DNA of 64,000 bases from Hymenobacter yonginensis (GTDB taxonomy: Bacteria > Bacteroidota > Bacteroidia > Cytophagales > Hymenobacteraceae). The position numbers and the translations under genes were made by a program. Position 1 is the first letter of the stretch. Each line of letters opens with the position of its first letter. Below are positions 46,809-54,554 of this stretch, one piece after another. The notes beneath the pieces were generated by a model that had not been told where the DNA came from, did not search any database, and was given only the letters and a program-made list of their open reading frames with translations. The stretch lies in assembly GCF_027625995.1 (NCBI RefSeq), contig NZ_CP115396.1:2604001-2668000 (forward strand), written 5' to 3'.

Positions 46809-47888
46809 ATGACTATTGCTCCGCTTAAGGTACTGATGCTGGGCTGGGACGCGCCCGCCGGAGCGGAGGCGACTCCGGCCACTACGGCCGCGCTGGTTTC
46901 GGCGCTGGCCCCGCACGCGGCGCTCACGCTGCTGCTGCCGCATCTGCCCGAGCCCATGCACCTGCCGGCCCCCGCCACCGCCACCGGCCTGGGCAACCTC
47001 ACCGCCGAAGAGCTGGCTTTGGCCGACACCCATTTCAACGCCCCCCATCCGGAAACCTGGCAGTCGCCGATGGCGCCTTACCTGGGCGCCACGGTGGGCA
47101 CGGAGGCAACTGGCCCGGCCACGCCAGCGGCGCCCTACATCGGCAGCAGCGAGGCCGCGCCAGCCGCAGCCCTAGGGCCAGACGCCGCGGCCGAACCGGC
47201 TTCGGCAGATACCGCCCAGACCGCCGAAACAGCTACCCTGCTCAACGCCGACGCCTTTGCCGCCGATGAAGCCGAGCCGGACGCGCAGGAAGCCGCCGCC
47301 CTCGACTTTACGGAGTTGGCTGGCGCCGAGCCAGAAACCGCAGATCAGGAAGGGGCGCCGTATTCTGAAACGCTTGCGCCCACTGCTCCCGTGGCAGCCA
47401 TCCAGCCGGCCCCGGCGGCCGCGCTGGTCGGCCCGCAGTCGGTGCTGACCGTTGCGCTGGAAGCGTTGCGCACGCCGGCCGTTTCCGATGCCGACCTGAA
47501 CTTCCGCGTGATTCAGTACGCCCGGTTTGCCACGCGGCTGGCCGCCAGCCAGGAGTTTGCGGTGATTTATGCCGCCGACTGGCAGGCGTGGCTGGCCGGC
47601 CTGGAGCTGCGGCAGCTGACCGGCAAGCCGCTGGTGCTGCACGTGCACAGCCTGGCCCAGGACCGCAACACGGCCGCCGACCGGGGCTGGGTGCTGGAGC
47701 TGGAGCGCCTAGCGTTGCGCCGCGCCGACCTGGTGCTGGCGGCTTCCTCAGCCCTGGCCCTGCGGGTGCTGGAGCTGCACGAGCTGCCGCCACAGCGGGT
47801 CCGCCGCTTGTCGGCCGCCGCCGCACAGGACCCGGCCCGCCTCGCCGAAGCCATTCTGGCGGCGCTTCAGGAAGTGGCCCCGGCGTAG
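46809..47888 (+). CDS. Truncated glycosyltransferase-like protein with Ala-rich insert
   Basis: 359 residues. The start VLMLGWDAPAGA resembles the first strand and loop of GT4/GT5 glycogen synthase-like enzymes (normally VLMxGWEFPP), but the ADP-glucose-binding residues are lost. Residues about 75-215 are a low-complexity Ala/Pro/Glu/Thr linker. Residues about 220-345 (FAVIYAADWQAWLAGLELRQ, GKPLVLHVHS, ERLALRRADLVLAAS) match the end of an N-terminal GT-B Rossmann domain. The entire C-terminal nucleotide-sugar domain is absent. It lies among alpha-glucan genes. It could be a decayed synthase or a non-catalytic binding partner. It has an intact reading frame, which argues against simple decay. 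Confidence 0.65.
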   Translation: MTIAPLKVLMLGWDAPAGAEATPATTAALVSALAPHAALTLLLPHLPEPMHLPAPATATGLGNLTAEELALADTHFNAPHPETWQSPMAPYLGATVGTEATGPATPAAPYIGSSEAAPAAALGPDAAAEPASADTAQTAETATLLNADAFAADEAEPDAQEAAALDFTELAGAEPETADQEGAPYSETLAPTAPVAAIQPAPAAALVGPQSVLTVALEALRTPAVSDADLNFRVIQYARFATRLAASQEFAVIYAADWQAWLAGLELRQLTGKPLVLHVHSLAQDRNTAADRGWVLELERLALRRADLVLAASSALALRVLELHELPPQRVRRLSAAAAQDPARLAEAILAALQEVAPA

Positions 47889-47940
47889 CAGCACTGGCAG
47901 GTGGCGGACGGCAGATAGCCGGCGCTAGTGTACGGAGCGC

Positions 47941-47948
47941 TACCTTTG
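47941..47948 (+). promoter_or_regulatory. -7 box TACCTTTG abutting a terminator
   Basis: Exact TAnnTTTG match, three bases before the terminator stem at 47951. Transcription started here would begin inside the 5' arm. Confidence 0.5.
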
Positions 47949-47950
47949 CA

Positions 47951-47987
47951 GCCGCTGGCCGCCCGGAGCGGCCAGCGGCTTCTTTTT
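47951..47987 (+). terminator. Intrinsic terminator upstream of the YdeI-like gene
   Basis: GCCGCTGGCCGC (47951-47962) pairs perfectly with GCGGCCAGCGGC (47968-47979), loop CCGGA, then TTCTTTTT. It ends the glycosyltransferase-like transcript. Confidence 0.88.
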
Positions 47988-48022
47988 GTATTGGCTGGCC
48001 GCCGCATCTTCCCTTCTTCTCT

Positions 48023-48496
48023 ATGTCTGATTCGCAGGAACAGGTTTTTGATACCACTTTAGAGCTGCATCCGACCGATGGCGGCGTGTTTCTCTTCGTG
48101 CCGTTCAGCGTGCCCGAGGTGTTCGGGCAGCGGGGCCAGGTGCACGTGCGCGGCACCCTCGACGGCTTTCCGTTCCGGTTGCCGCTCACGCTTGACGAGG
48201 ACGGCCACCACATTCTGGCCGTGAACAAGCAGCTGCGCAACACCATCGGCAAAACCTGGGGCCTGCCCGTGCACGTCACGATGATGCCCGACACCGACGA
48301 GCCCGGCTTCGTGGTGCCCGACGACCTGGCCCGCGCCCTGGAGCGCACCGGCCTGCGCCCCGCCTTCGACCAGCTGGCCTACCCCCACCGCCGCGAGTAT
48401 GTGCAATGGGTGGAGCGCGCTAAAAAGCCCGAAGCCCGCCAGCGCCGCATCCAGGACGTGCTGGAAGGCGCCGAAGCCGGCAAAAAGCTGAAGTAG
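48023..48496 (+). CDS. DUF1905 + YdeI-like (OmdA) protein
   Basis: 157 residues from ATG 48023. Residues 6-95 are a DUF1905 beta-barrel-like domain (FLFVPFSVPEVFGQRGQVHV, GTLDGFPFR). Residues about 100-157 are the YdeI/OmdA helical domain (PDDLARALERTG, AYPHRREYVQWVERAKKPEAR, RRIQDVLEGAEAGKK). This combination is common in Bacteroidota and Actinobacteria, and members are described as bacteriocin-protection or outer-membrane-associated; the molecular role is unclear. It is cytoplasmic by sequence. The leader includes or adjoins a terminator, and a -7 box lies 75 bases before the start. Confidence 0.85.
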   Translation: MSDSQEQVFDTTLELHPTDGGVFLFVPFSVPEVFGQRGQVHVRGTLDGFPFRLPLTLDEDGHHILAVNKQLRNTIGKTWGLPVHVTMMPDTDEPGFVVPDDLARALERTGLRPAFDQLAYPHRREYVQWVERAKKPEARQRRIQDVLEGAEAGKKLK

Positions 48497-48510
48497 GCGG
48501 TTAGCTGACC

Positions 48511-48615
48511 GGCCGCTGGCCCCGGTCTGCGCCGACGCAGTCGGCAAGACCGGTGGCCGCCAAACCGTCCCGGTCTCCGACCGGAGGACGCGCAGCGGCC
48601 AGCCGGAACCGCGCC
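48511..48615. repeat. Left REP-like arm of the RAYT element
   Basis: 105 bases inverted relative to 49228-49331 at roughly 85-90% identity. It contains internal palindromes such as CCGGTCTGCGCCGAC and its near inverse, as expected of REP/BIME sequences. It ends two bases before the RAYT stop codon. Confidence 0.88.
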
Positions 48616-48616
48616 G

Positions 48617-49162
48617 CTAAAACAGCAACTCTACCGGCAGCAGCACCTCCAGCCCCGCATACTGCGCGGCACTGCTGTACACGTAGTCTTCGGCGCGGTA
48701 GCAGATCCCGGCCCGCACTGGATTCTGGTGAATGTAGTCGAGCCGCTGCCGGGTCATGGCTTCGGTGGTCAGCTCCACGGCGTGGCTGTCGTTTTGCCAC
48801 ACCTGCACGTAGGTGTTGTCGGGATTGAAGCGGCCCTCGCTGGTAAATATCCATTCCAGCCACTTGCGGCGGCTTTCCTGCTGATTGGCATGCAGCATCC
48901 GAAACAGATTCCGGGAGGTGAACTTCTTGAAATCCCTCACGAAGTCTGATAGCGCTGCCCCCTCAGCCGCCCGCGCAATCAGGTGCAGATGATTGGTCAT
49001 CAGGCAGTAAGCGAACAGCTCCAGTCCCTTCTTCTGTTGGCAGAAGCGTAGGCTCTCAAGGATAAGCTCTTTGTAAGCCGGCCGGGTGAAAATGTCAACC
49101 CAGCTGACGATAGTGAAGGTGAGGAAATACAACCCTTGCTGATTCCGGATTCTGTACGCCAT
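48617..49162 (-). mobile_element. REP-associated tyrosine transposase (RAYT, Y1/HUH)
   Basis: 181-residue protein, complete. It has the HUH motif in MTNHLHLIAR (His-Leu-His) with the surrounding FAYCLMTNH typical of TnpA-REP. The tyrosine region is RLDYIHQNPVRAGI, where the Tyr is the DNA nucleophile. These enzymes bind and cut REP hairpins and are domesticated single-copy relatives of IS200/IS605 transposases. The gene is boxed by two inverted REP-like arms and a 25-bp palindrome just before its ATG, so the whole 48511-49331 block is a REPtron-like unit. It interrupts the glycan gene region without damaging its neighbours. Confidence 0.92.
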
Positions 49163-49164
49163 CG

Positions 49165-49217
49165 TATTATAAATCAGAAGCCCACGCTAATGTAGCGTGG
49201 GCTTCTGATTTATAATA
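49165..49217. repeat. Perfect 25-bp palindrome at the RAYT start
   Basis: TATTATAAATCAGAAGCC... (49165-49189) and its exact inverse (49193-49217) flank a 3-base loop ATG. It ends three bases from the RAYT start codon (49162) and differs in composition from the GC-rich REP arm beside it. Confidence 0.95.
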
Positions 49218-49227
49218 CTGCACGGCT

Positions 49228-49331
49228 GGCGCGGTTCCGGCTGGCCGCTGCGCGTCCTCCGGTCGAAGACCGGGGCGGTGGGGCGGCCACCGGTCTACGC
49301 GGCAAAGCCGCTCAGACCGGGGCCAGCGGCC
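49228..49331. repeat. Right REP-like arm of the RAYT element
   Basis: Inverted partner of 48511-48615 (GGCGCGGTTCCGGCTGGCCG through GGCCAGCGGCC). Confidence 0.88.
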
Positions 49332-49332
49332 T

Positions 49333-49373
49333 ACACTAGCGAGATGCTTCGGCTGCGCCTCTGCATGACGGTC
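49333..49373. repeat. Half copy of the GTCATGCAGAG family
   Basis: CACTAGCGAGATGCTTCGGC followed by TGCGCCTCTGCATGACGGTC is one arm only of the long hairpin family seen at 176 and 61180. It directly abuts the REP arm of the RAYT unit. Confidence 0.85.
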
Positions 49374-49389
49374 TATTTGCTTCTCTGTT

Positions 49390-51438
49390 CTACCCTACCC
49401 GCATCAGCACCAGCGCGGTGCGGCTCGTGACGTAGAGGCTCAGCTTGTCGATGCCGTCTTCCTCGAAGGTTTCGTAGGTCAAGGACGTATCCACGCGGTT
49501 GTGGCCGCCGAACTCGGGGGCGTCGGTGCTGAGCAGGATGCGGTAGTGGCCGGAGTGCGGCACGAAGAAGTGGTAGTCGGGGATGCTGCGGCTTACGTGG
49601 AAGTTGAACACGAACAGCAGCGAGCCCCGCTCGAACACCAGCACCTGGTTGTCGGTGTCGATGTTGAGCTGGTGGGCGGCAGGGTGCGCCAGCAGGTGCT
49701 GCTTGCGGGCCAGGTGTAGCTGGGCGTGGTCGAAGGCGGCCAGCTGTTGGAACTTCAGGTCGGGGTTGTCGGCGAGGCTCCACTGGCGGCGGGCGAAATG
49801 GTAGCTCCAGTCGTTGCCCTCGCGCGGGAAGTCCACCCACTCGGGGTGGCCGAACTCGTTGCCGATGAAGTTCAGGTAGGCCTCGCCACCCAGCGCCAGC
49901 GTGAGCAGCCGGATGAGCTTGTGCAGCGCCACGCCCCGGTCGGTGATGGGGTCGGGGTCATCTTTGTGCATGTGCTCGTAAATGGCCTTGTCGAGCAGCC
50001 AGTGGGCCAGCGTCTTGTCACCGACCAGCGCTTGGTCGTGGCTTTCGGCGTAAGCCACGGTTTTCTCGCCGGCGCGGCGGTTGGTGAGCGTGTGCCAGAG
50101 CTCGTGCAGGTTCCAGTTTTCGTCGCGGGTGTGCTTGAGCAGCTTGATCCAGTAATCCGGAATGCCCATGCCCAGGCGGTAGTCGAAGCCGATGCCGCCC
50201 TCACTGATGGGGCGGCACAGGCCGGGCAGGCCGCTCATGTCCTCGGCGATCAGCAGAGCGCCTTTCTTCAGCTCGTGTACCAGCGTGGTGGCCAGCTGCA
50301 GGTACAGTATGGCGTCCTCGTCGGCCTCCGGCCCGAAATACTGGTCGTAGGAGCTGAACGCCACGCCCTCGCCGTGGTGGTGGTAGAGCATGCTGGTGAT
50401 GCCGTCGAAGCGGAAGCCGTCGAAGTGGAACTCCTCCAGCCAGTAGCGCAGGTTGCTGAGCAGGAAGCGCTGCACTTCGGGCTTGGCGTAGTCGAACAGC
50501 TTGGAGTCCCAGCCGGGGTGGTTGCCGCGCGGGCCTTCGTGGAAATACTGGTCGCCGGAGCCGTCGAAGTCGGCCAGGCCCTCGGCCTCGTTTTTCACGG
50601 CGTGCGAGTGCACCACGTCCAGCAGCACGGCCAGGTGGCGCTTGTGGGCTTCGTTGATGAGATACTTCAGGTCTTCGGGCGTGCCGAAGCGCGACGACAC
50701 GGCAAAGAAATTGGCCACATGGTAGCCAAACGAGCCGTAATACGGGTGCTCCATCACGGCCATCAGCTGCACGCAGTTGTAGCCGCCGGCCTGAATGCGG
50801 GGCAGAATCTGGTCGGCAAACTCGCGGTAGGTGCCCACGCGGCCCTCCTCAGTGGCCATGCCCACGTGGGCCTCATAAATCAGCGGCTCCTTGACGTGGT
50901 TGTGTACCCGAAACTTCTGGTCGGTCCAGGCGAAGGGCGTTTCCGGCCGCCAGACCTGGGCCGCGAAGTCGTGGCTGTGCTCGTCCTGCACGGCGCGGCG
51001 CACGGTGGCGGGCAGGCGGTCCTTGGCGCCGTGGGCGCTGCGCACGTGCACCTTGTAGCGGCTGCCGTGCGTGAGACGCTCCTTGTACTGCTTGTCAGCC
51101 AGGAAAATCTCCCACACGCCGTCGGGCTGACGCTGCAGGGGCGTAGCCTCCCGATCCCAGCCGTTGAAGTCGCCGATGAGGAACAGGGCCTCGGCGGCGG
51201 GCGCCCACTCGCGGTACCAGTAGCCGCGGCGGCGGGCGTCGTAGTTGAGGCCGAGCTGCTGATGGGCAGTGGCAAACTTGCTCAGCGAGCCGTATTCGCT
51301 TTGAATTTCCTGCAGGCGGTCGTCGAGGCGCTGCAGGCGCTGGCGCAGTACGGGTTCGTAGGGCGTCAGCCAGGCATCTTGCTGCACCAGCGGCAGATGC
51401 GGCGTTTTCAGGGCCGGGACAAGCATTTCAGGAGCCAT
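49390..51438 (-). CDS. glgB: 1,4-alpha-glucan branching enzyme (GH13)
   Basis: 682 residues from ATG 51438. A CBM48 module (YWYREWAPAAEALFLIGDFN, about 70-170) precedes the GH13 barrel. FRFDGITSMLYHHHG holds the nucleophile Asp345; ALIAEDMSGLPG-type sequence (LLIAEDMSGLPG) holds the acid/base Glu, and YAESHDQALVGDKT the third Asp. The SMLYHHHG block and overall length match the eukaryote-like branching-enzyme subgroup found in many Bacteroidota rather than E. coli GlgB. It makes alpha-1,6 branches in glycogen. A TAGATTTG box lies 22 bases upstream of the ATG. It is divergent from gamma-glutamyltransferase. Confidence 0.94.
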   Translation of the reverse strand: MAPEMLVPALKTPHLPLVQQDAWLTPYEPVLRQRLQRLDDRLQEIQSEYGSLSKFATAHQQLGLNYDARRRGYWYREWAPAAEALFLIGDFNGWDREATPLQRQPDGVWEIFLADKQYKERLTHGSRYKVHVRSAHGAKDRLPATVRRAVQDEHSHDFAAQVWRPETPFAWTDQKFRVHNHVKEPLIYEAHVGMATEEGRVGTYREFADQILPRIQAGGYNCVQLMAVMEHPYYGSFGYHVANFFAVSSRFGTPEDLKYLINEAHKRHLAVLLDVVHSHAVKNEAEGLADFDGSGDQYFHEGPRGNHPGWDSKLFDYAKPEVQRFLLSNLRYWLEEFHFDGFRFDGITSMLYHHHGEGVAFSSYDQYFGPEADEDAILYLQLATTLVHELKKGALLIAEDMSGLPGLCRPISEGGIGFDYRLGMGIPDYWIKLLKHTRDENWNLHELWHTLTNRRAGEKTVAYAESHDQALVGDKTLAHWLLDKAIYEHMHKDDPDPITDRGVALHKLIRLLTLALGGEAYLNFIGNEFGHPEWVDFPREGNDWSYHFARRQWSLADNPDLKFQQLAAFDHAQLHLARKQHLLAHPAAHQLNIDTDNQVLVFERGSLLFVFNFHVSRSIPDYHFFVPHSGHYRILLSTDAPEFGGHNRVDTSLTYETFEEDGIDKLSLYVTSRTALVLMRVG

Positions 51439-51459
51439 AGCGCGGTAGTTTATTTCGGT

Positions 51460-51467
51460 CAAATCTA
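51460..51467 (-). promoter_or_regulatory. -7 box TAGATTTG
   Basis: Exact TAnnTTTG match on the minus strand, 21 bases before glgB's ATG. It supports start 51438 and excludes the longer frame. Confidence 0.6.
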
Positions 51468-51506
51468 CTGATGTAACGCGAAGTTGGGTTATCCGGCCAC
51501 TGCCGG

Positions 51507-51561
51507 GCGAACTTTGTGGCCGGGCCAGCCAGCCGGCAACCCGCGGCGGCAAGTTCGCGCT
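51507..51561. repeat. GCGAACTTTGT inverted repeat
   Basis: GCGAACTTTG at about 51507 and AAGTTCGCGC at about 51552, with GCCGGGCC-type stems between. Related to 5897-5966. Confidence 0.5.
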
Positions 51562-51590
51562 ATGCCAGTCAAACCCCAGTTAATCTGCTT

Positions 51591-51598
51591 TACCTTGC
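51591..51598 (+). promoter_or_regulatory. -7-like box TACCTTGC close to the ggt start
   Basis: Close to TAnnTTTG, five bases before ATG 51604, so the transcript would be almost leaderless. Confidence 0.35.
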
Positions 51599-51603
51599 CG
51601 CTT

Positions 51604-53331
51604 ATGAAGCGTATTTTTCACTCGCTGGCGCTGCTGGCCCTCGCTGCCTGCTCCACCACTCCGCCACAGGCGGCCCCCGACACTGCCACGCTGGCCGCCC
51701 CCATTCCGGACGGCACGCCCGTGGTGGCCGATAAAGCCATGGTGGTGTCGGCGCACCCGGAAGCCACGCGGGTAGGCGTGGACATCATGCGCCAAGGCGG
51801 CAACGCCTACGACGCGGCCGTGGCCGTGCAGTTTGCGCTGGCCGTGGTGCTGCCCGTGGCCGGCAACATCGGCGGGGGCGGCTTCCTGCTTTACCGTGGC
51901 GCCGACGGCCAGGAAGGCGCGCTGGACTTCCGCGAAACTGCCCCCGCCGCCGCCACGCGCGACATGTACCTCGATGCACAGGGCAACCTCATTCCGGACC
52001 TGAGCACCCTGGGCCACCGCGCGGCCGGCGTGCCCGGCACCGTGGCGGGCATGGTGGAGCTGCACAAAAAGCTGGGCAAGCTGACCTGGGCGCAGGTGGT
52101 GCAGCCCGCCGTCGACCTGGCCGCCCAGGGCGTGAAGCTCACCGAAAAGGAAGCGGCTGGCCTGAACCGCACCCGCGCCGATTTCGCCCGGTTTACGCCC
52201 GGCAGCTCCTACCTCCGGCCCACGCCCTGGGCGGCCGGCGACCTAATCCGGCACCCCGACCTAGCCGCCACGCTGGGCCGCATCCGCGACCAGGGCCGCG
52301 CTGGCTTCTATGAAGGCGCCACGGCCGACCTGATTGTGGCCGAAATGCAGCGCGGCCAGGGCATCATCATCAAAACCGACCTGGCGGGCTACCAGCCCAA
52401 GTGGCGCACGCCGCTGCACGGCCAGTACCGCGGCCACGACGTGCTGACGTTTCCGCCGCCCAGCTCGGGCGGGGTGGCGCTGCTGCAAATGCTGCAGATG
52501 TTGGAGCCAAACGTGAATCTGCGCGGACTAGGATGGCACTCGCCGCAGGCCACGCACTGGATTACGGAGGCCCAGCGCCGCGTGTACGCCGACCGCGCCA
52601 CCTACCTCGGCGACCCGGATTTCGGCAAGGTGCCGGTGGCCCAGCTACTCGACAAAAAGTACAACCAGGAGCGGATGCGCACCGCCCAGCCGCGCCGCGC
52701 CACGCCCAGCGCCCAGGTGGCGGCCGGCTCCGGCTTGCCCGCATACGAGTCGGACCAGACCACGCACTACAACATCGTGGACGCGCAGGGCAACGCCGTG
52801 AGCTGCACGACGACGCTGAATGGCGCCTACGGCAGCAAGGTGGTGGTGGCCGGGGCAGGCTTTATCCTGAACAATGAGATGGACGATTTCAGCAGCAAGC
52901 CCGGTGTGCCCAATGCCTACGGGCTGGTAGGAGGCACGGCCAACGCCATTGCGCCCGGCAAGCGCATGCTGTCCTCAATGACGCCGGCCATCTTCACCAA
53001 AAACGGCAGGCTGGCTCTGGTGGTGGGCACGCCGGGCGGCAGCACCATCATCACCAGCGTGCTGCAGGCCAGCCTCAACGTGCTCGACTACGGCATGAAC
53101 GCCCAACAGGCCGTGGCCGCGCCGCGCCTGCACCACCAGTGGCTGCCCGACCAGATTGACGTGGAAGCCGGCGCCCTGCTGCCCGCCGCCGAAGACACGC
53201 TCCGCGCCCGCGGCTACGTACTGAAACCGCGCAACGCCTGGGGCCGCGTCGAGGTGATTCGGGTGCTGCCCGGCGGCAAGCTGGAAGGCGGCGCCGACCC
53301 CCGCGGCGACGACACGGCGGCCGGGTATTAG
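51604..53331 (+). CDS. ggt: Gamma-glutamyltransferase (lipoprotein precursor)
   Basis: 575 residues from ATG 51604; the longer frame adds no signal. SLALLALAACSTTPP is a lipobox, so the enzyme is lipid-anchored in the periplasm or outer membrane. The large-subunit region has NIGGGGFLLYR and ALDFRETAPAAAT (conserved Arg). Thr386 in QTTHYNIVD is the autocleavage point and nucleophile of the small subunit, followed by NNEMDDF and MLSSMTPAIF with the substrate-site SS. It removes or transfers the gamma-glutamyl group of glutathione and related peptides. A perfect bidirectional terminator follows. Confidence 0.95.
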   Translation: MKRIFHSLALLALAACSTTPPQAAPDTATLAAPIPDGTPVVADKAMVVSAHPEATRVGVDIMRQGGNAYDAAVAVQFALAVVLPVAGNIGGGGFLLYRGADGQEGALDFRETAPAAATRDMYLDAQGNLIPDLSTLGHRAAGVPGTVAGMVELHKKLGKLTWAQVVQPAVDLAAQGVKLTEKEAAGLNRTRADFARFTPGSSYLRPTPWAAGDLIRHPDLAATLGRIRDQGRAGFYEGATADLIVAEMQRGQGIIIKTDLAGYQPKWRTPLHGQYRGHDVLTFPPPSSGGVALLQMLQMLEPNVNLRGLGWHSPQATHWITEAQRRVYADRATYLGDPDFGKVPVAQLLDKKYNQERMRTAQPRRATPSAQVAAGSGLPAYESDQTTHYNIVDAQGNAVSCTTTLNGAYGSKVVVAGAGFILNNEMDDFSSKPGVPNAYGLVGGTANAIAPGKRMLSSMTPAIFTKNGRLALVVGTPGGSTIITSVLQASLNVLDYGMNAQQAVAAPRLHHQWLPDQIDVEAGALLPAAEDTLRARGYVLKPRNAWGRVEVIRVLPGGKLEGGADPRGDDTAAGY

Positions 53332-53424
53332 CCTGAAAACCAATGCGGCGCTTCAGCCTGATAACGCGGCAACAGGTGAAGCCAAGCTGCAGAACTAAAG
53401 CACCATTTCGGGATTTTCTGAAAA

Positions 53425-53465
53425 CGTAAAAAGGCTGCTCCAGCAATTGGAGCAGCCTTTTTACG
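53425..53465. terminator. Bidirectional terminator, perfect 18-bp stem
   Basis: CGTAAAAAGGCTGCTCCA (53425-53442) and its exact inverse (53448-53465), loop GCAAT. The A5/T5 runs at the base serve both ggt and the convergent gene. Confidence 0.95.
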
Positions 53466-53482
53466 TGTTGACGCAGTGTCGC

Positions 53483-53824
53483 TTAGCCTTTCAGCGACGT
53501 AGCGGCCGAGCTCAGGGTCTGGCTGAGCTGCTGGAGCTTGGCCTGGGCGTCGGGCGTGGCGCTGGCGGCGGCTTTGGTGGTGTGCTCACCCAGCGTCTGC
53601 AGCGACTGGCTGATCTGGCTGCCGTCGCCGCTACCAATGGCGCTTTTCAGGTTTTCCAGCTCCGAGGCAATGGCGCTCAGCTCGGGGCTACCGGCGCCGT
53701 TCAGGGTGAAAATCCAGCTGTCGATGTTGCCGCCGGCGGCCGGAGCCGCAGCGCTCAGGCCGCCACCGAGGGCCTGCAGGGTAGCGTCGAGTTGGGTGGT
53801 GCCGGTTGATGAGGTAGAATCCAT
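53483..53824 (-). CDS. Unknown 113-residue helical protein, paralog 1
   Basis: 113 residues with no signal peptide. The N-terminal 30 residues are Ser/Thr/Gly/Ala-rich. IDSWIFTLNGAGS, SELENLKSAI, SLQTLGEHTTKAA and LQQLSQTLSSAATSLK form amphipathic helices with heptad-like Leu spacing. It has the same length as, and aligns over its last 80 residues with, the protein encoded at 54069-54410 on the same strand. No family was recognised. The shared IDSWI and SLQxLGEHT blocks define the pair. A role cannot be assigned. The coding frame is supported by conservation between the two paralogs. Confidence 0.8.
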   Translation of the reverse strand: MDSTSSTGTTQLDATLQALGGGLSAAAPAAGGNIDSWIFTLNGAGSPELSAIASELENLKSAIGSGDGSQISQSLQTLGEHTTKAAASATPDAQAKLQQLSQTLSSAATSLKG

Positions 53825-53986
53825 GGTAGTAGGGGTTTGGTTGGTGAGATTGAACAGGCCTATTACCTACCTAAGGCTTCAATGTTGATTATCAATTATT
53901 TGAACAAGCATTCCTGAAACATATCTGCCCCCCGATGGTGCAGCCCCCAACAGGCCCTGCGTTGGGATTGGCCCGCCAAAGGCAAG

Positions 53987-54018
53987 GCCGGCCTCGCTCC
54001 CACAGGAGCAAGGCCGGC
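53987..54018. other. Imperfect GC-rich hairpin between the paralogs
   Basis: GGCCGGCCT...CGCTCC pairs with GGAGC...AGGCCGGCC. No T-run follows on either strand, so it is probably a repeat or a weak terminator for the upstream paralog. Confidence 0.4.
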
Positions 54019-54068
54019 CCGAATCTTACACCCATCTATTTTATTATCAAAAAATTAACACTGACCAC

Positions 54069-54410
54069 TTACACCATTTTCAGGTTGCCGGCGGCGGTGA
54101 TGAGCGTCTGGCCGAGGTGGCGCAGCTGGTCGCCGGTGCCGTCGTGCAGGTCGCGGGCTGTAAGGGAGGTGTGCTCGCCGAGGCGCTGCAGGGAGGCGGC
54201 CATGGCGGGGCGGTCGTCGCTCTGCACGTGGGCGCGCAAATCGCGCAGCTCGCTCTGGATGCCCAGCAGCGCCGAGCCGCCGAGGCCGTCGAGGGCCTGA
54301 ATCCAGCTGTCGATGGCGCCGAGGCCGGCCTCTACGGGGTGTTTGCCGGGGTGCGAGAAGGTGTCGTAGATGTTCTGGATGGTTTCTTCGATGCGGGATG
54401 CGTGGTTCAT
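54069..54410 (-). CDS. Unknown 113-residue helical protein, paralog 2
   Basis: 113 residues, no signal peptide. SRIEETIQNIYDTFSHPGK precedes the conserved part: IDSWIQALDGLGGS, SELRDLRAHVQSDD, SLQRLGEHTSLTA and LRHLGQTLITAAGNLK. The second half matches the protein encoded 245 bases downstream at 53483-53824, with identical total length. It is all-helical and mildly acidic. It is divergent from the secreted GH31 gene. A duplication is clear, the function unknown. Confidence 0.8.
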   Translation of the reverse strand: MNHASRIEETIQNIYDTFSHPGKHPVEAGLGAIDSWIQALDGLGGSALLGIQSELRDLRAHVQSDDRPAMAASLQRLGEHTSLTARDLHDGTGDQLRHLGQTLITAAGNLKMV

Positions 54411-54554
54411 GGCGAAGGCAGGTTAGAAGGTGGCCGGATATTTCAGCGTACGCAAGGCGCCGCCGGGCGTTCCACAGATTCAGCTGGCGGCAGCGGCCCA
54501 AGGCGGTTGGGTGGGCGCCGCCGCCCCTATCTTGCGGGCCAAACTCTGCACTTC

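Noticed and set aside
49726-51471. Open frame of 581 codons on the plus strand
   Set aside because: It is antisense to glgB, whose active-site motifs are all intact; shadow frame.
54117-54554. N-terminal extension of the secreted GH31 gene
   Set aside because: It overlaps the opposite-strand 113-residue paralog and would bury the signal peptide.
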